64,000 nt of DNA from assembly GCA_048262655.1 (NCBI GenBank), contig JBLXEY010000001.1:868001-932000 (forward strand), given 5' to 3'. Below are positions 1 to 7,561 of this stretch, one piece after another. The position numbers were made by a program, and so were the translations under genes. Below the pieces are notes generated by a model. That model saw only the letters and a program-made list of their open reading frames with translations, ran no database searches and was not told the DNA's origin. The stretch comes from JABMNT01 sp048262655 (GTDB taxonomy: Bacteria; Pseudomonadota; Alphaproteobacteria; Rhodospirillales; Casp-alpha2). The stretch's first letter is position 1, and every line of letters begins with the position of its first letter.

Positions 1-221
1 CAACCGGCGTGCATCAACCAAAACAGCAAAGGCGGTTTGTGGCTATAGGTTTCTCCGTTCAGGTATGGAACCAAGAAGTCGCCGCGAAACCACATTTCCC
101 AGGCCACCGCCAGATAGCGGGTTTCGTCCACCGGAAGGTGGGGGCGCGCATAGAGAGCAACCGCCATAAGCGTCACCCAGAACAGACATGACAATCGGTA
201 GAGAGACAACCCAGATCGCAT
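1..221 (-). CDS. ArnT-like glycosyltransferase (GT83/PMT family), N-terminal fragment
   Basis: Only the first 73 codons lie in the window; the gene runs off the left edge. Reading down from an ATG at 221 gives an N-terminal membrane helix (about residues 9-24) followed by DETRYLAVAWEMW and, about 20 residues on, HKPPLLFW. This is the pattern at the start of the first periplasmic loop of ArnT and other polyprenyl-phosphate-sugar glycosyltransferases, where an acidic DE pair takes part in catalysis. Such enzymes move a sugar from a lipid carrier onto lipid A or another envelope acceptor. The start is 2 bases after the stop of the VTT gene, so the two are probably co-transcribed with the family 2 glycosyltransferase further upstream. 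The acceptor cannot be judged from this fragment. Confidence 0.75.
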   Translation of the reverse strand, partial: MRSGLSLYRLSCLFWVTLMAVALYARPHLPVDETRYLAVAWEMWFRGDFLVPYLNGETYSHKPPLLFWLMHAG

Positions 222-223
222 GC

Positions 224-913
224 TCAATCCCCACCACCGATTTGGCGCTCCAGGTTTTCGCCAATTGATTTATCGTGTCGGTATTTACGATAAAGGTATA
301 CCCCGAGCACCCCAGAGATCAAAAAACCGATGACACCGAGAACCAAGAGAACTTTATCGTGAACATTAACGCCACTGCCCAGCAAAACGAAAACCGCAGT
401 CTGAGGAATATAACCGACCGTTGAGCCGGCAATAAAAGCCAGCGCCGGAACACTGGATACACCTGCCGCAAGATTGGTTATAAAATTGCTGCCCAATGGC
501 AGAAACCGGATCAGAAGCGTCATCGTAAAGGGGTTGTCATGCAGAAAATCATCAACACGCTTGATGCGCTTCGCATATCTTGCTTTTACGATATCCCGGC
601 CAATCAAACGGGCATAGGAAAAAGCGATAACACATCCCAATGCTGTCGCCAGCAGCCCCAGAGCCAAACCGTCAACAACACCAAAGGCGTAACCTGCCAG
701 GAACGAAACCCCTTGCCGTGGCAAGCCGACGGACGTAAGTGCGCCGCCCACCAGAAGGAACAAAAGCTCGCCCCTGACGCCACTGTTTCGAATATCTGAA
801 TCAATCCAGGCTTCGCTAAAGCCCGCATCGATCTGTAAAAACTTGATCAGAAATCCTGCGCACACCAGAGAGACAAGAAAAACAAACCCTTTTAAAAGGG
901 GCTTATAGCTCAT
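224..913 (-). CDS. VTT-domain (TVP38/TMEM64 family) membrane protein
   Basis: A polytopic inner-membrane protein of about 229 residues. After an N-terminal helix it has the VTT/DedA-like core: a segment with GLPRQGVSFLAGYAFG, then the family hallmark RFLPLGSNFITNLAAG, followed by paired helices. Relatives are thought to act as lipid scramblases or transporters, and in this setting could help move a polyprenyl-linked sugar or lipid. The ATG at 913 is chosen because it overlaps the stop of the upstream glycosyltransferase as ATGA and begins the conserved hydrophobic part. The longer reading adds about 30 residues that look like out-of-frame coding. The gene sits between two glycosyltransferases, which points to envelope glycolipid work. 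Confidence 0.8.
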   Translation of the reverse strand: MSYKPLLKGFVFLVSLVCAGFLIKFLQIDAGFSEAWIDSDIRNSGVRGELLFLLVGGALTSVGLPRQGVSFLAGYAFGVVDGLALGLLATALGCVIAFSYARLIGRDIVKARYAKRIKRVDDFLHDNPFTMTLLIRFLPLGSNFITNLAAGVSSVPALAFIAGSTVGYIPQTAVFVLLGSGVNVHDKVLLVLGVIGFLISGVLGVYLYRKYRHDKSIGENLERQIGGGD

Positions 914-1689
914 ACGTCCGGGCCTTCGATCTGCGATACATCGGGGCGCACGGGCCTGCGGATAAGCCACATGACGCCCATGATGTCGACAATACCGACC
1001 CAAAGCCGGTTCCAGACACCATACTTGGAGGTTCCGCGTTCCCGGGGCCGGTGATTGACCTCTACCGACGAAATGCTTCCTCCGGCCCTAATCATCAATG
1101 CGGGCAAGAATCTGTGCATATGGTTGAACTGGGGCATTCTCATAAAGGTCGCGCGCGAGAAAATTTTCAAACCACATCCCGTGTCAGGCGTTTTATCTTT
1201 CAACATACGCGAACGTATTCCGTTAGCGACGCGCGACGACAGTCGCCGAATAAACGTATCGCGCCGCTTCGCACGCCAGCCGGAAACCATTGTTTTGTCC
1301 ACATCCGCCGAAGCCCGCATTTGCGCCAACAGGGCCGGGATATCCGCCGGGTCATTCTGGCCATCGCCATCCAGGGTCGCGATTAATGGTGCCGACGCGT
1401 TCGCAACTCCTGTACAGATTGCAGCACTTTGCCCACAGCAGACCGCGTGCCGAAAAACCCGAAGCTCTGGATAAGGGATCGTCAATTCGGCCAAACGCGT
1501 TGGGGTCCCATCGTCACTTCCATCGTCCACGTAAACAATCTCGAAAGCTTCGTGGCCTCGCAAGGCCTCCGCAATTTCCGCGATCAGCGGCTCGACGTTA
1601 TCAACTTCATTTTTCACCGGAACTACAACCGACAGGGCTAACACGCCTCCGTCAGGATGATTGTGGTTGATATCTTTAGAAGTCGTCAT
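910..1689 (-). CDS. Family 2 glycosyltransferase (DPM1/ArnC-like)
   Basis: The 259-residue protein has a GT-A fold. The N terminus shows LSVVVPVKNE, then VYVDDGSDDGT for nucleotide-sugar binding, the DxD-like ATLDGDGQNDP, and a CGLKIFSR acceptor-site region near residue 175. This is the pattern of dolichyl/undecaprenyl-phosphate sugar synthases, which load a sugar onto a lipid carrier. The ArnT-like enzyme at the end of the operon could then use that carrier. Unlike ArnC and GtrB there is no pair of C-terminal membrane helices, only one hydrophobic stretch (about residues 230-242), so membrane work may rely on the coupled VTT protein. It overlaps that gene by 4 bases. The exact sugar is unknown. 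Confidence 0.85.
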   Translation of the reverse strand: MTTSKDINHNHPDGGVLALSVVVPVKNEVDNVEPLIAEIAEALRGHEAFEIVYVDDGSDDGTPTRLAELTIPYPELRVFRHAVCCGQSAAICTGVANASAPLIATLDGDGQNDPADIPALLAQMRASADVDKTMVSGWRAKRRDTFIRRLSSRVANGIRSRMLKDKTPDTGCGLKIFSRATFMRMPQFNHMHRFLPALMIRAGGSISSVEVNHRPRERGTSKYGVWNRLWVGIVDIMGVMWLIRRPVRPDVSQIEGPDV

Positions 1690-2031
1690 GTCTTAAATAG
1701 CCGAGAAACAAAGGGAAAAGTTTCAGTTATCTAGGGCTTTTACACGTTGATTCCGGTCGATCAAAGCTCTTTCCGCATTGGATTTAAATCATAAGGGATA
1801 CAAACGATCCAGACAAAGCCAATGTCAGCGGTCCATGGACCGATAACGAGCGGAAAATAAGGCTCGCATAGCGCCGATCAGACCTGGGGTCCGGCTTCAA
1901 GTTTAAGATTGGCACCAAGTCCAAGACGGTGCCCGGGATGCGCCGGCGCAATCTGTCGACAGATAGCAAATTAGGTCTGCCTGTGACATAATGAAGACGT
2001 GTCAGGGAACAGGCTGCTTTAGGATCGTTTC
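1690..2031. other. Intergenic region between divergent genes
   Basis: This 342-base stretch separates the glycosyltransferase operon (minus) from the thioesterase gene (plus) and should hold both promoters. It contains a possible stem (GGCACC near 1911 with GGTGCC near 1929) and the palindrome CTGTCGACAG near 1954. I see no convincing gene: the one short minus-strand reading has no ribosome-binding site and no recognisable product. An AGGA 10 bases before the ATG at 2032 serves the thioesterase. Confidence 0.5.
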
Positions 2032-2511
2032 ATGAAAAGACCACCCTTTATCCACCAAGAAATCGTCAGCCATGATTGGGTTGATTATAATGGTCATATG
2101 AACGTCGCCTACTACGTGCTGATCTTTGATCATGCGACCGACGTGTTTCTGGCTGACATTGGCATTAATGAAAGGTATCGCCAGCAAACGGGCGGTTCTG
2201 TCTTTGTTGTCGAATCCCATATTTCCTATGAACAGGAAGTCATGTCTGGTGAGACCGTGAATGTGACCGCGCAAGTTATCGATACAGACGAAAAACGCCT
2301 GCACTTGTTTTTGACGATGTGGGGTGACCAGGCTGAGCGCCCCGCCGCCACAATTGAAATCATGATCCTTCATATGAATTTAAATACGCGCCGGCCCGCT
2401 GCCTTTCCAAACGCGATCAAATCAAAGCTCGACGACGCACAGAACGCGCACACGCACCTGCCCCGGCCAAACCAACTGGGGCGTCAGGTAAACATCAGGA
2501 AAAAAGAATAG
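2032..2511 (+). CDS. Hotdog-fold acyl-CoA thioesterase (4HBT family)
   Basis: The 159-residue protein is the size of a single hotdog domain. The signature DYNGHMNVAYYV (about residues 18-29) matches the active-site helix of 4HBT thioesterases, where the Asp and the HMN segment contact the thioester. The closest style I recognise is the betainyl-CoA/carnitine-associated thioesterase group. No carnitine or betaine genes lie nearby, so the substrate is open. The gene stands alone between a divergent operon and a diguanylate cyclase. The last 30 or so residues are polar and probably disordered. Confidence 0.75.
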   Translation: MKRPPFIHQEIVSHDWVDYNGHMNVAYYVLIFDHATDVFLADIGINERYRQQTGGSVFVVESHISYEQEVMSGETVNVTAQVIDTDEKRLHLFLTMWGDQAERPAATIEIMILHMNLNTRRPAAFPNAIKSKLDDAQNAHTHLPRPNQLGRQVNIRKKE

Positions 2512-2589
2512 ATAACGGGTCTTGGCCTCACCATTTTCCTTTTTACGATTAATATGCAATCAATACACAAACACCTGAAGGATGCTGCC

Positions 2590-3624
2590 ATGAAGAGTGA
2601 AGTCGACCCCCGTGATGTGAAGTCATCCGCCAGCACATTTGCATCACAGGCGATCAAGGCTCTTGAAGCGCGTCATATACCACCAACCCCGCAAAACTTT
2701 ACGGTTTGGTATTGCTACCTGACCGACGAGAACCCTGAATTAACACGGGCAATGACGCGCCTCATGTTAGATCGTGCAGACATCGGGGACCATGACTTGC
2801 GTACCCTGTTCGATGAATTTTTTGGAACGAACAAACAAGCATCGGCAGTCGATGAGATAACGGAAAAGCTCGTACAGGAGATACAGGGCGTTCTCGATAA
2901 TCTGACAGGGGCAAATACGGCCTCCAGCTCGTACGGCGAATCACTGGAAGAATTGTCGGTCGCCCTGAACCGTGACCTGAACACAAGTGATCTGCGATCG
3001 GCAATCAGCACCGTTGCGCAAGCGACCCACGCGATGGCAAAGGAAAACATGGTGCTTTCAAGCCAACTCATGGTTTCAACCTCGGAAGTCTCTCAGCTCA
3101 AAACCGACCTCGAAGATATGCGCGTCCAAGCTATGACCGATAGTTTAACCGGTATCGCCAACCGAAAATGTTTTGATCTGGAAATTGAGAACGCACTTGA
3201 GTTTGCGAACGCCGAAAATGCGCCGGTTAGCCTGCTTATGATCGATATTGATCATTTTAAATCATTTAATGACACCTACGGGCATCAGGTGGGTGATCAG
3301 GTTATTAAATTACTCGCCGACGTTCTGAAAGATTCCGTTAAAGGTCAGGATACACCCGCACGCTATGGGGGAGAGGAATTTTCAATCATTTTACCTGAGA
3401 CGGAGATACAGGGGGCCGTTGGTCTGGCCGAATCGCTCCGCTCGCGGATAGTCAGAAGGGCCCTCATAAACAAGTCAACGGGTGACACGTTTGGTAAAAT
3501 TACGATTTCCATAGGTGCAGCTCAGCATCTGGCCAATGAAACCTCCGAAGAATTCATTGCCCGCGCAGACAAAGCGCTGTATGGCGCTAAGAACGCAGGT
3601 CGCGATCAAGTTGTCGCCGCTTAG
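2590..3624 (+). CDS. Diguanylate cyclase (GGDEF domain), soluble
   Basis: A 344-residue protein. The C-terminal half is a GGDEF domain, starting at DSLTGIANRK and reaching ARYGGEEFSI near residues 257-266, so the catalytic signature is GGEEF and likely active in making cyclic di-GMP from GTP. The usual inhibitory RxxD site just upstream reads KGQD, so product inhibition may be weak. The N-terminal 170 residues are helical and acidic, match no sensor I can name, and have no membrane helix. I start at 2590 because GAAGGA lies about 7 bases upstream; an ATG 12 codons earlier has no such site. phoR begins 44 bases downstream. Confidence 0.88.
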   Translation: MKSEVDPRDVKSSASTFASQAIKALEARHIPPTPQNFTVWYCYLTDENPELTRAMTRLMLDRADIGDHDLRTLFDEFFGTNKQASAVDEITEKLVQEIQGVLDNLTGANTASSSYGESLEELSVALNRDLNTSDLRSAISTVAQATHAMAKENMVLSSQLMVSTSEVSQLKTDLEDMRVQAMTDSLTGIANRKCFDLEIENALEFANAENAPVSLLMIDIDHFKSFNDTYGHQVGDQVIKLLADVLKDSVKGQDTPARYGGEEFSIILPETEIQGAVGLAESLRSRIVRRALINKSTGDTFGKITISIGAAQHLANETSEEFIARADKALYGAKNAGRDQVVAA

Positions 3625-3668
3625 GTTCCCTTTGTATTGATTCATGGAGATGAAAAAGAATAAGTAAG

Positions 3669-4730
3669 ATGAACAGTCTGTTCTCCGTAATTTTTCAGAA
3701 TTTGCCCAATCCAACTGTCGTTGTCGCGAACAACCGTAGCATCCAGTTTGCTAACACGGCCGCAAAAACGGTGTTTGGCTCCGTGCTCATCGGCAAGGAC
3801 CTTGCATTAACGTTTCGCCATCCCGAAGTGCTGGCGGCTGTTGACCGCTGTCTATCGGAAGGCGTCAGCGAGATTGGAGAGTTCTCTATTCCCGGGCCCT
3901 TGGCACAAGTGTTTGAACTCCACACCGTCCCGCTTCATGAGACACATGATCACCCGGAAATAGACGGTTGCATCTTGCTCTCTTTGCATGACAAAACAAA
4001 AGCAGCCCGCTCTGAAGAAATGCGGGCTGACTTTGTCGCCAATGCATCTCATGAACTTCGATCGCCGTTAAGTGCGATTTTGGGGTTCATAGAAACACTA
4101 CAGGGCCCTGCCAGTGCGGACGAAAAAGCCCGCGTCCGTTTTCTGGGAATCATGGGGCGTGAAGCCGAACGCATGAACCGGCTCATTGATGACTTGCTGC
4201 ATTTATCGCGGCTTGAAATTGACGAGCATATCCGTCCCAAAGGCACCGTGGACATTTCCAACTGCTTAAGAAGTGTTTTTGACCTTCTTGAACCACGCGC
4301 GAAATCCAAAAACATGACCTTGACGGTCAATCAGCCTTCCAACCTTCAGTCCGTCAACGGCGATGTTGACCAACTTAATCAGGTGTTCCGAAATTTGATC
4401 GAAAACGCCATCCACTATGGGACCGAAGGCACGGAAGTTGAGGTCACCATTGAACAGCGCACAGAACGCCCGAATGCACCGGAGAACGGTATCGCAATCC
4501 ATATAAAAGATCAGGGTGCCGGAATTGCAAAACAACATATCCCCCGGTTAACGGAACGGTTCTACCGAATCGACAACGCACGAACGCGGGGTGCTTCAAA
4601 TGCTCCAATTAGCACAGGGCTGGGGCTGGCAATTGTAAAACACATTATTAACCGGCATCGCGGACGCCTCAAAATTGAGAGTGAACTGAACGTCGGAAGC
4701 ACCTTTAGCGTGTTCCTGCCCAGCGAATAA
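3669..4730 (+). CDS. phoR: Phosphate regulon sensor histidine kinase, apparently soluble
   Basis: A 353-residue kinase. It opens with a PAS-like segment (PNPTVVVANNRSIQFANTAA), then a HisKA dimerisation helix with the phospho-acceptor in NASHELRSPLSAILGF (His near residue 128). The HATPase core follows, with N box NLIENAIHYG and G boxes DQGAGIA and STGLGLAIVKH. PhoR usually begins with membrane helices, but here none precede the PAS domain, and the preceding stop leaves room for only about 15 more residues. It would phosphorylate PhoB, encoded 7 kb downstream in the same block. The identification as PhoR rests on sequence style and on the pit-pst-phoU-phoB neighbours. Confidence 0.85.
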   Translation: MNSLFSVIFQNLPNPTVVVANNRSIQFANTAAKTVFGSVLIGKDLALTFRHPEVLAAVDRCLSEGVSEIGEFSIPGPLAQVFELHTVPLHETHDHPEIDGCILLSLHDKTKAARSEEMRADFVANASHELRSPLSAILGFIETLQGPASADEKARVRFLGIMGREAERMNRLIDDLLHLSRLEIDEHIRPKGTVDISNCLRSVFDLLEPRAKSKNMTLTVNQPSNLQSVNGDVDQLNQVFRNLIENAIHYGTEGTEVEVTIEQRTERPNAPENGIAIHIKDQGAGIAKQHIPRLTERFYRIDNARTRGASNAPISTGLGLAIVKHIINRHRGRLKIESELNVGSTFSVFLPSE

Positions 4731-4745
4731 CAAAAGCCTCATTAA

Positions 4746-4779
4746 GTGTCATAAAACTGAAACACTTCTGCCATATAAG
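4746..4779 (+). promoter_or_regulatory. Candidate PHO box and -10 element upstream of pit
   Basis: Two 7-base half-sites, GTGTCAT (4746-4752) and CTGAAAC (4757-4763), are separated by four A residues, giving the 11-bp period of PhoB sites (model CTGTCAT-N4-CTGTCAT). A possible -10 hexamer TATAAG (4774-4779) starts 10 bases after the second half-site, the spacing expected when PhoB replaces a -35 element. The second half-site is imperfect. The box could activate or repress pit. Confidence 0.5.
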
Positions 4780-4823
4780 CGCCACAATAGATCAACTTAT
4801 AGCGTCAGAGGAGCCGTTGGCAC

Positions 4824-6311
4824 GTGTACAAAGAAACCTTGAGTAAAGACCTTGGCAAGTTTGTTCAAATCGAGTCTGCAACCTCTGAAACGGCGCGAAG
4901 CTTCGTAAAATTCGGGATAGCCGTCATTTTCCTGGCCATTGTTTGGGTCGTCGCGAGCAGCTTCACTGCTGGCGTTGACAATCCGAGCTATATCATCGCT
5001 GCCGGGGTGATTGGCGGATATATGGCGCTCAATATCGGTGCCAATGATGTTGCGAATAATGTTGGACCTGCCGTCGGCGCGAAATCTTTAACGATGTTCG
5101 GAGCAATCCTAATCGCCATTGTCTGTGAAGCCAGTGGCGCACTGATTGCGGGCGGGGACGTTGTCACCACAATATCAAAGGGGATCATCGATCCTGCACG
5201 ATTGAGCGACGCATCCCTGTTTGTACCCGCGATGATGTCGGCATTGCTGGCAGCGGCCTTATGGATCAATATTGCAACATGGGTTGGCGCCCCTGTTTCG
5301 ACGACACATTCTGTTGTTGGTGGCGTCATGGGAGCAGGGATCGCCGCGGCCGGTTTTAGCGTGGTCAATTGGCCCGTTATGGCAAAAATTGCTGCAAGTT
5401 GGGTTATTTCTCCAGTGATGGGCGGCGTGATTGCGGCGGTGTTTCTCGCTTTCGTAAAATCAAGGATCATCTATCAAGATGACAAAATTGCCGGAGCCCG
5501 CCGCTGGGTTCCCGTTCTGGTCGCGCTTATGGCCGGCGTCTTTTCGGCTTATTTATGCATGAAAGGTTTGAAACGCATCTGGAAGCCTGACCCTGCGCTG
5601 GTTACAGCGATCGGCCTTGGAATGTTCGTATTGATCTATGCAATTATGCGGCCCTTGATCGCTCGCCAGTCGGAAGGCATGGAGAATCGCAACAAATCAA
5701 TCCGTGAACTTTTTCACATCCCGCTTATTTTTGCAGCGGCACTTCTGTCCTTTGCCCACGGTGCAAACGATGTTGCAAATGCCGTCGGTCCATTAGCGGC
5801 CATTGTTGATAGCGCATCAAGCGGTGCCGTCGCCGGCAGCAAAGTTGGGATTCCAACATGGGTATTATTTGTTGGTGCCGTTGGCATCAGCGTTGGCCTT
5901 ATGCTTTTTGGACCTAAATTGATCAAGACGGTCGGTGCCCAAATTACCCGATTAAACCCGATGCGGGCCTACTGTGTCGCCCTGTCCGCGGCCATTACAG
6001 TCATTATTGCAACCACTTTAGGCCTGCCTGTAAGTTCTACCCATATTGCTGTCGGTGCAATTTTTGGTGTCGGGCTTTTTAGAGAATGGAAAACCGCCCG
6101 CCAGACACATATTAATCATGGCAAATTTAAAAAGCCGAAGGTTACAGAAAACGAACCAAAAGGTCTGGTACAGCGCGACAAAGCAAAATATCGCAAACTT
6201 GTTCGCCGCCAGCACCTGATGACGATCGCTGCCGCCTGGGTCATTACGGTCCCACTTTCCGCCCTTTTGGCTGGGTTCCTTCTCTATATGATGCGGACGT
6301 TTGTCATCTAA
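4824..6311 (+). CDS. pit: PiT-family inorganic phosphate transporter
   Basis: A 495-residue integral membrane protein with the two repeated PiT signatures: GANDVANNVGPAVGAKSL near residue 73 and HGANDVANAVGPLAAI near residue 312. Each half ends with a PVSTTHS or PVSSTHI motif. These enzymes take up metal-phosphate complexes with protons, with low affinity and high capacity. A basic cytoplasmic loop near residue 440 is longer than in short PiT proteins. The GTG at 4824 is chosen because AGAGGAG lies about 10 bases upstream and the next in-frame starts are inside the protein. It stands between phoR and the high-affinity pst operon, with a PHO-like box in its leader. Confidence 0.9.
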   Translation: MYKETLSKDLGKFVQIESATSETARSFVKFGIAVIFLAIVWVVASSFTAGVDNPSYIIAAGVIGGYMALNIGANDVANNVGPAVGAKSLTMFGAILIAIVCEASGALIAGGDVVTTISKGIIDPARLSDASLFVPAMMSALLAAALWINIATWVGAPVSTTHSVVGGVMGAGIAAAGFSVVNWPVMAKIAASWVISPVMGGVIAAVFLAFVKSRIIYQDDKIAGARRWVPVLVALMAGVFSAYLCMKGLKRIWKPDPALVTAIGLGMFVLIYAIMRPLIARQSEGMENRNKSIRELFHIPLIFAAALLSFAHGANDVANAVGPLAAIVDSASSGAVAGSKVGIPTWVLFVGAVGISVGLMLFGPKLIKTVGAQITRLNPMRAYCVALSAAITVIIATTLGLPVSSTHIAVGAIFGVGLFREWKTARQTHINHGKFKKPKVTENEPKGLVQRDKAKYRKLVRRQHLMTIAAAWVITVPLSALLAGFLLYMMRTFVI

Positions 6312-6337
6312 ATGGTCCATAAAATGGCTCTTCCACT

Positions 6338-6393
6338 TTGTAACCAAACTGTCACACAGACGTCACAAATTGGAAGCCTCTTTTCCCTAATTT
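6338..6393 (+). promoter_or_regulatory. PHO box (three half-sites) and promoter of pstS
   Basis: Three 7-base half-sites recur every 11 bp: TTGTAAC (6338-6344), CTGTCAC (6349-6355) and ACGTCAC (6360-6366). The last two match the PhoB recognition unit well and the first is weaker. A TAATTT hexamer at 6388-6393 is a plausible -10 element. It lies 21 bases after the last half-site, one 11-bp step further than in the simplest PhoB promoters, so a fourth degenerate unit may lie between. PhoB-dependent activation of pstS under phosphate limitation is the expected role. Confidence 0.7.
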
Positions 6394-6445
6394 ACGCCTG
6401 CCGATGAAAATGCATCGGACACGAAATTAATCTTAGGAGAATTAA

Positions 6446-7492
6446 ATGTATCGTTCTACCATCGCACTCGGAACTGCTGTCGCCCTAACTGCAAGTATTG
6501 CTGCAGCGACACCCGCGAGCGCCCGTGACCAAATTAGAATTGTTGGTTCATCCACGGTATACCCTTTTGCAACGGTTGTTGCTGAAAAGTTTGGTAAATC
6601 TACCAAGTTCAAAACGCCTGTGATCGAGAGCACCGGCTCTGGTGGCGGATTAAAGCTGTTCTGTGGTGGTGTTGGCGAAGGCCATCCCGATATCACAAAC
6701 GCTTCTCGCGCCATTAAGAAGTCCGAGATTGAGCGTTGTGCGAAAAACGGTGTTAAGAATATCACCGAAGTTAAAGTTGGCTACGACGGTATTGTGATCG
6801 CAAACTCGAAAAATGCAGACCTCGCTAAACTGACAAAGAAGCAAATCTTTCTGGCTTTAGCCAAAGATATTCCAGATGGCAAAGGTGGTTTTAAGGCAAA
6901 CCCGTACACCAATTGGAGTGACGTTGACTCAAGCCTGCCTAACCGCAAAATTGAAGTTATGGGACCGCCTCCAACATCGGGTACGCGCGACGCTTTTGTT
7001 GAACTTGCCATGGAAGGTGGCTGCAAAAAAATCAAGGATATCGCAGCCCTTAAGAAAAGCGATTCAAAAAAATACAAAGCCGTTTGTCATTCTGTCCGTG
7101 AAGACGGTGCCTTTATCGAAGCAGGTGAAAACGACGTCTTAATCGTTCGTAAATTGGAAGCAAACCCAAATGCTTTCGGCATCTTCGGCTTCAGCTTCCT
7201 AGATCAAAACGGCGACAAAGTTCAGGGCAGCATGGTTGATGGAAAGTTACCAACTTTCGAGAACATTGCTTCCGGTGACTATGGTGTCTCCCGTCCTCTG
7301 TTTTTCTACGTGAAAAATGAGCACGTTGATATGGTGCCCGGTATTCGTGAATATGTAGCGGAATTTGCAAACGATAAAGCATGGGGCGAAGAAGGTTATC
7401 TAACCGATAAAGGTTTGATTCCAATGCCTGCAGCTGAACGCAAAAAATATATGTCAGACGCTAAAAACATGAAGACGAACCTAACCATGTAA
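6446..7492 (+). CDS. pstS: Phosphate-binding periplasmic protein PstS
   Basis: A 348-residue secreted protein. A Sec signal peptide (basic start, hydrophobic run, cleavage probably after PASA near residue 26) precedes DQIRIVGSSTVYPFA, the usual start of mature PstS. Phosphate-contact motifs follow: STGSGGGLKLFC, a TNASRAIK segment, and PPTSGTRDAFVE near residue 180. It captures phosphate in the periplasm and delivers it to PstCA. It is preceded by a PHO box and AGGAG about 7 bases before the ATG. It is followed by a strong intercistronic terminator, as expected if binding protein is made in excess over the transporter. Confidence 0.96.
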   Translation: MYRSTIALGTAVALTASIAAATPASARDQIRIVGSSTVYPFATVVAEKFGKSTKFKTPVIESTGSGGGLKLFCGGVGEGHPDITNASRAIKKSEIERCAKNGVKNITEVKVGYDGIVIANSKNADLAKLTKKQIFLALAKDIPDGKGGFKANPYTNWSDVDSSLPNRKIEVMGPPPTSGTRDAFVELAMEGGCKKIKDIAALKKSDSKKYKAVCHSVREDGAFIEAGENDVLIVRKLEANPNAFGIFGFSFLDQNGDKVQGSMVDGKLPTFENIASGDYGVSRPLFFYVKNEHVDMVPGIREYVAEFANDKAWGEEGYLTDKGLIPMPAAERKKYMSDAKNMKTNLTM

Positions 7493-7505
7493 TCAGGGTT
7501 CTCTG

Positions 7506-7543
7506 ACCGGGCTCCTTCGGGAGCCCGGTTCTTTCTTAATTTC
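7506..7543 (+). terminator. Rho-independent terminator between pstS and pstC
   Basis: A perfect 10-bp stem, ACCGGGCTCC with GGAGCCCGGT, closed by a stable TTCG loop (7506-7529), is followed by the T-rich run TCTTTCTTAATTT. It lies 14 bases after the pstS stop. No separate promoter is obvious before pstC, so partial read-through probably sets lower expression of pstCAB-phoU-phoB than of pstS. Confidence 0.85.
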
Positions 7544-7561
7544 ACCCGAGTTAGAAGTTTA

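Noticed and set aside
1784..1969. Minus-strand reading of 61 codons in the gap before the thioesterase
   Set aside because: No ribosome-binding site, no recognisable product, and a composition unlike neighbouring genes.
4988..5470. Minus-strand reading of 160 codons opposite pit
   Set aside because: Antisense shadow of an Ala/Gly-rich membrane protein; the plus strand has clear PiT signatures.
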